Assembly: GCA_964466965.1 (NCBI GenBank)
Contig: CAYXPZ010000107.1
Location: 1-6,732, forward strand
Source: Dichotomicrobium sp964466965
GTDB taxonomy: Bacteria > Pseudomonadota > Alphaproteobacteria > Rhizobiales > Rhodomicrobiaceae
DNA: 6,732 bases
Reading direction: 5' to 3'
Made by a program: the position numbers and the translations under genes. This document shows positions 5,475-6,732 of this stretch, in pieces (position 1 is the stretch's first letter; every line of letters begins with the position of its first letter). Below the pieces are notes generated by a model, which saw only the letters and a program-made list of their open reading frames with translations, had not been told where the DNA came from and ran no database searches.

Positions 5475-5539
5475 TGCGCCCCCGGCTTGGATCTTGCGCA
5501 ATTATCTTGCAACGAAACTGATATGGCAGAGGGGTTTTA

Positions 5540-5914
5540 TCAGGTCGGGGGATGAATGGGTAGCGTTCTGCGCCGAATGCTGGTTTTCGTAATCACGTAG
5601 AGAACATGGGTGAAATCCGCCTCACCCTGCAAAGAGAACAGATGCGCGAGGCGTTCGCGAACCTCGGCTTCGGTCCATGCGCCGCCGCGAAACAGGACGA
5701 GGCTCGGCTCATCACTCTGATAAAGCGAAAGCAGACGCGGGTAGTCGAGGTCGGCTGTTACAACGATCCGGCTCTCGGAAGCGGCCCGCGCCAGGATTTC
5801 CGCGTCGGACGAATGCGCCATCCCGATTTTGCCAGCGTGAACCGCATCATGCCCCTGCTCTATCAGCCAGCTCGCAAGTACGGGCGGCAGGGGCATGTCG
5901 AGCAAGAATCTCAC
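5540..5914 (-). CDS. DUF5615 family PIN-like protein, putative toxin
   Basis: The product has 124 residues with the features of the DUF5615 PIN-like family: MRFLLDMPLPP at the N-terminus, GHDAVHAGKIG, SSDAEILARA and the strand VVTADLDYPRLL. Acidic residues D6, D37 (or E39), D55 and D57 are in the positions expected to hold metal for RNA cleavage in PIN-type nucleases. The common DENLP start is here DMPLP, so one acidic residue often seen in the family is missing. The start is GTG at 5914, overlapping the TGA of the DUF433 gene in the 4 bases 5911-5914, so translation is coupled to it. This is the standard antitoxin-first order of type II toxin-antitoxin pairs. Toxicity and RNase activity are inferred from family membership, not shown by the sequence. 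Confidence 0.87.
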   Translation of the reverse strand: MRFLLDMPLPPVLASWLIEQGHDAVHAGKIGMAHSSDAEILARAASESRIVVTADLDYPRLLSLYQSDEPSLVLFRGGAWTEAEVRERLAHLFSLQGEADFTHVLYVITKTSIRRRTLPIHPPT

Positions 5915-6135
5915 TCGGCAAGCTCGATCGTGTCCTCGTCCGCGAGAAACGCCGCGTAGCGCAGCGCCTCATCAATGTCCGCCGATTCGAGATATGGGTA
6001 ATCGGTCAGGATTTTATCTCGCGGCTCGCCCGCAGCCAGCAGCCCTAAAAGCCGCGCGACCGGGAAACGCATGCCCCGGATACATGGCTTGCCAGTGCAA
6101 ACCGCAGGATCAACTGTGATGCGCTCGAACTTCAT
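5911..6135 (-). CDS. DUF433 domain protein, putative antitoxin
   Basis: The product has 74 residues, the normal DUF433 size, and covers the whole family signature: FERITVDPAVCTGKPCIRGM, then RFPVARLLGLLAAGEPRDKIL, DYPYLESADIDEALRYAAFL and an acidic tail. DUF433 proteins have a helix-turn-helix-like fold and are commonly found directly before DUF5615/PIN-like genes as antitoxins that bind the toxin and probably their own promoter. The ATG at 6135 has no good Shine-Dalgarno. The gene starts 40 bases after the dapD stop on the same strand, and I see no terminator between them, so it may be read through from dapD as well as from its own promoter. The following gene overlaps by 4 bases. Confidence 0.87.
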   Translation of the reverse strand: MKFERITVDPAVCTGKPCIRGMRFPVARLLGLLAAGEPRDKILTDYPYLESADIDEALRYAAFLADEDTIELAE

Positions 6136-6175
6136 ATCGGCAATTTAACGGCTTTCAGCGGTTGACGCTACGGGA

Positions 6176-6732
6176 TCAGGTGCGCAGCAGCTCGTTGATC
6201 GAGGTCTTGGCGCGGGTGCCTTCGTCCACGCGCTTGACGATCACCGCGCAATACAGCGACGGTCCGGTGGAGCCGTCGGGCAGCGGCTTGCCGGGCATCG
6301 CGCCGGGCACGACAACGGAGAACGGCGGCACTTCCCCGCGATAGGCCTCGCCGGTTGTGCGGTCGACGATCTTGGTGGACGCCCCGAGATAGACGCCCAT
6401 TGACAGCACCGAGCCTTCGCGCACGATCACGCCTTCGGCCACCTCAGCGCGCGCGCCAATGAAGCAGCCATCCTCGATAATAACCGGGTTGGCTTGCAAC
6501 GGCTCCAGCACCCCGCCGATACCGGCACCGCCGGAGATGTGGACGTTCTTGCCGATCTGCGCGCAGCTTCCTACTGTCGCCCAGGTGTCGACCATCGTGC
6601 CTTCATCGACGTAAGCGCCGAGATTCACGAAGCACGGCATCAGAACTACCCCCGGCGCGATGTAGGCGGAGTGGCGGACGGCGCAGTTCGGCACCGCGCG
6701 AAAGCCCGCCTCGCGGAAGCGCGCATCGTCCC
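6176..6732 (-). CDS. dapD: 2,3,4,5-tetrahydropyridine-2,6-dicarboxylate N-succinyltransferase, C-terminal part (5' end outside window)
   Basis: DapD uses succinyl-CoA to succinylate tetrahydrodipicolinate in the diaminopimelate/lysine pathway, in the cytoplasm as a trimer. The visible 184 residues are about the last two thirds of a protein normally near 280 residues. The left-handed beta-helix made of hexapeptide repeats is clear: AYIAPGVVLMP, FVNLGAYVDEGTMVDTWATV, GSCAQIGKNVHISGG, GIGGVLEPLQA, VIIEDGCFIGARAEVAEGVIV and GSVLSMGVYLG. The C-terminal part with VPPFSVVVPGAMPGK, SLYCAVIVKRVD and the end TSINELLRT is typical of the family. The frame is open to the right edge; the GTG at 6694 is an internal Val codon, not a start. 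The gene heads the minus-strand run in this window, with the toxin-antitoxin pair directly downstream. Confidence 0.95.
   Translation of the reverse strand, partial: DDARFREAGFRAVPNCAVRHSAYIAPGVVLMPCFVNLGAYVDEGTMVDTWATVGSCAQIGKNVHISGGAGIGGVLEPLQANPVIIEDGCFIGARAEVAEGVIVREGSVLSMGVYLGASTKIVDRTTGEAYRGEVPPFSVVVPGAMPGKPLPDGSTGPSLYCAVIVKRVDEGTRAKTSINELLRT

Noticed and set aside
5494..5501. TTGCGCAA palindrome upstream of the 148-residue membrane gene
   Set aside because: An 8-base palindrome alone is too short to call an operator, and there is no matching second copy.
4677..5555. 292-residue plus-strand frame across the two membrane genes
   Set aside because: Charged, repetitive antisense translation; the minus strand has two membrane proteins with good starts.

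Overview
This is a GC-rich chromosomal window, probably from an alphaproteobacterium and possibly of the Hyphomicrobiales/Rhizobiales type. The main taxonomic clue is the pair made of a short DnaA-domain-IV-like protein and a DUF6456-type protein, a gene type I know mainly from Alphaproteobacteria. The SufE and DapD sequences fit the same group. No rRNA, tRNA, CRISPR array, insertion sequence or phage gene is visible. The window is densely coding, with no gene-free stretch longer than about 150 bases.

Left block (2-2296, all minus strand). In transcription order it holds an XRE-type regulator with an S24-like C-terminal domain (2296 to 1730), a 140-residue protein of unknown function (1643 to 1221), and the first 363 residues of an AAA ATPase that runs off the left edge (1090 to 2). 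A hairpin overlaps the ribosome binding site of the 140-residue gene, and a 16-codon reading frame overlaps the ATPase start.

Middle block (2441-3722, plus strand). Divergent from the XRE regulator, across an AT-rich gap with inverted repeats, lie the DnaA-domain-IV-like gene and the DUF6456-type gene. They overlap by 98 bases. Together with the regulator they look like a small DNA-binding control module, but what it controls cannot be read from this window. The DUF6456 gene ends 7 bases from the convergent sufE stop.

Right block (3730-6732, all minus strand). In transcription order: the 3' part of dapD (lysine/diaminopimelate synthesis), a DUF433 antitoxin-like gene, a DUF5615 PIN-like toxin gene overlapping it by 4 bases, two small multi-spanning membrane proteins of unknown function, and sufE (Fe-S cluster sulfur transfer). 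Gaps are 40, -4, 65, 19 and 67 bases, so one long transcript is possible. The toxin-antitoxin pair and the membrane pair look like two independent cassettes between housekeeping genes.

Nothing here is clearly a new defence or mobile system. The least explained parts are the DnaA-like/DUF6456 pair, the two-gene membrane unit and the 140-residue protein before the AAA ATPase.
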